From Cymbomonas tetramitiformis (taxonomy: Eukaryota > Chlorophyta > Pyramimonadophyceae > Pyramimonadales > Pyramimonadaceae): DNA of 64,000 bases. The stretch is from positions 52,669-116,668 of the forward strand of contig LGRX02034702.1 in the NCBI GenBank assembly GCA_001247695.2, in the 5' to 3' direction. Each line of letters opens with the position of its first letter. The first letter of the stretch is position 1. This document shows positions 63,976 through 64,000 of this stretch, one piece after another. The position numbers and the translations under genes are program-made. Below the pieces are notes generated by a model. That model searched no databases. It was not told the DNA's origin and saw only the letters and a program-made list of their open reading frames with translations.

Positions 63976-64000
63976 GTACGCTCTCATCGCTATGCCACCC

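Larger units (their letters stand above)
55103..64000 (+). mobile_element. CACTA-3 (CACTA/EnSpm transposon, cut by window end)
   Basis: The left end is probably CCCTACGTTTCTGGACG at about 55103, resembling the CCCTAC start of CACTA-1; the right end is outside the window, so this is not confirmed by a TIR or TSD. Contents in order: subterminal repeats, accessory gene (minus), tRNA-like module, Tnp2 gene (plus). This is the same plan as CACTA-1, with different sequences. Confidence 0.75.

Overview
The window is nuclear, eukaryotic DNA made almost entirely of transposable elements. No housekeeping gene, rRNA or functional tRNA is visible. Genes carry GT-AG introns. The contents (chromodomain Ty3/gypsy elements, gag-only LTR elements, CACTA/EnSpm transposons with Tnp2-type transposases) suggest a large repeat-rich genome. 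A green alga or early streptophyte is my best guess, by analogy with known methyltransferase-carrying retrotransposons of Klebsormidium. The sequence alone does not prove the species.

Layout. 1-4367: remnant of a gag-only LTR element (Gag-A, minus strand), split by a 2.2 kb Mutator-like element with a giant palindrome inside. 4368-12472: decayed Ty3/gypsy element (Gypsy-1) with gag, RT, RNase H, a Dam-type N6-adenine methyltransferase domain, integrase, chromodomain and a C5-cytosine methyltransferase, then the start of its 3' LTR; it carries hAT-like and 4-bp-TSD insertions. 12473-42157: a second gag-only element (Gag-B) sitting in the Gypsy-1 LTR (TSD AACAT). It is blown up to 29.7 kb by CACTA-1 (12501-23074) in its 3' LTR, a MITE (24008-24669), a third gag-only element Gag-C (25390-39414) and a TA-flanked MITE (39939-40993) containing another. 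Gag-C itself carries CACTA-2 (28490-39271) in its LTR. 42502-45870: Gag-D, with an intact gag ORF and nearly identical LTRs. 45871-47225: AT-rich and C-rich spacer. 47226-53005: a second chromodomain gypsy (Gypsy-2), split by Gag-E (48844-52192, TSD CTTTA), followed by a TTAA-flanked MITE and the start of its LTR. From about 55103 to the window end: CACTA-3, cut off by the window edge.

Nesting was solved by target site duplications: 3 bp (TAT, TTA) for CACTA-1 and CACTA-2, 5 bp for Gag-B, C and E, 8 bp for the hAT-like, 9-10 bp for the Mutator-like, TTAA and TA for the others. In several cases removing the insertion restores the interrupted reading frame. CACTA-1 and CACTA-2 have transposase gene models that remain in frame across all predicted introns (1038 and 1133 aa), so they may be recently active. 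CACTA-1 and CACTA-3 share a layout: an accessory gene on the minus strand, a tRNA-like module with a hairpin in the divergent promoter region, and a Tnp2 transposase gene on the plus strand.

Most notable: one gypsy polyprotein with both adenine- and cytosine-type DNA methyltransferase domains; the tRNA-like modules at the same place in two CACTA elements; the CACTA-1 end motif spread through the transposase introns; a tandemly repeated exon in CACTA-3; and a five-copy gag-only LTR family whose Gag carries a hydrophobic segment and whose 3' LTR is bordered by a palindrome.
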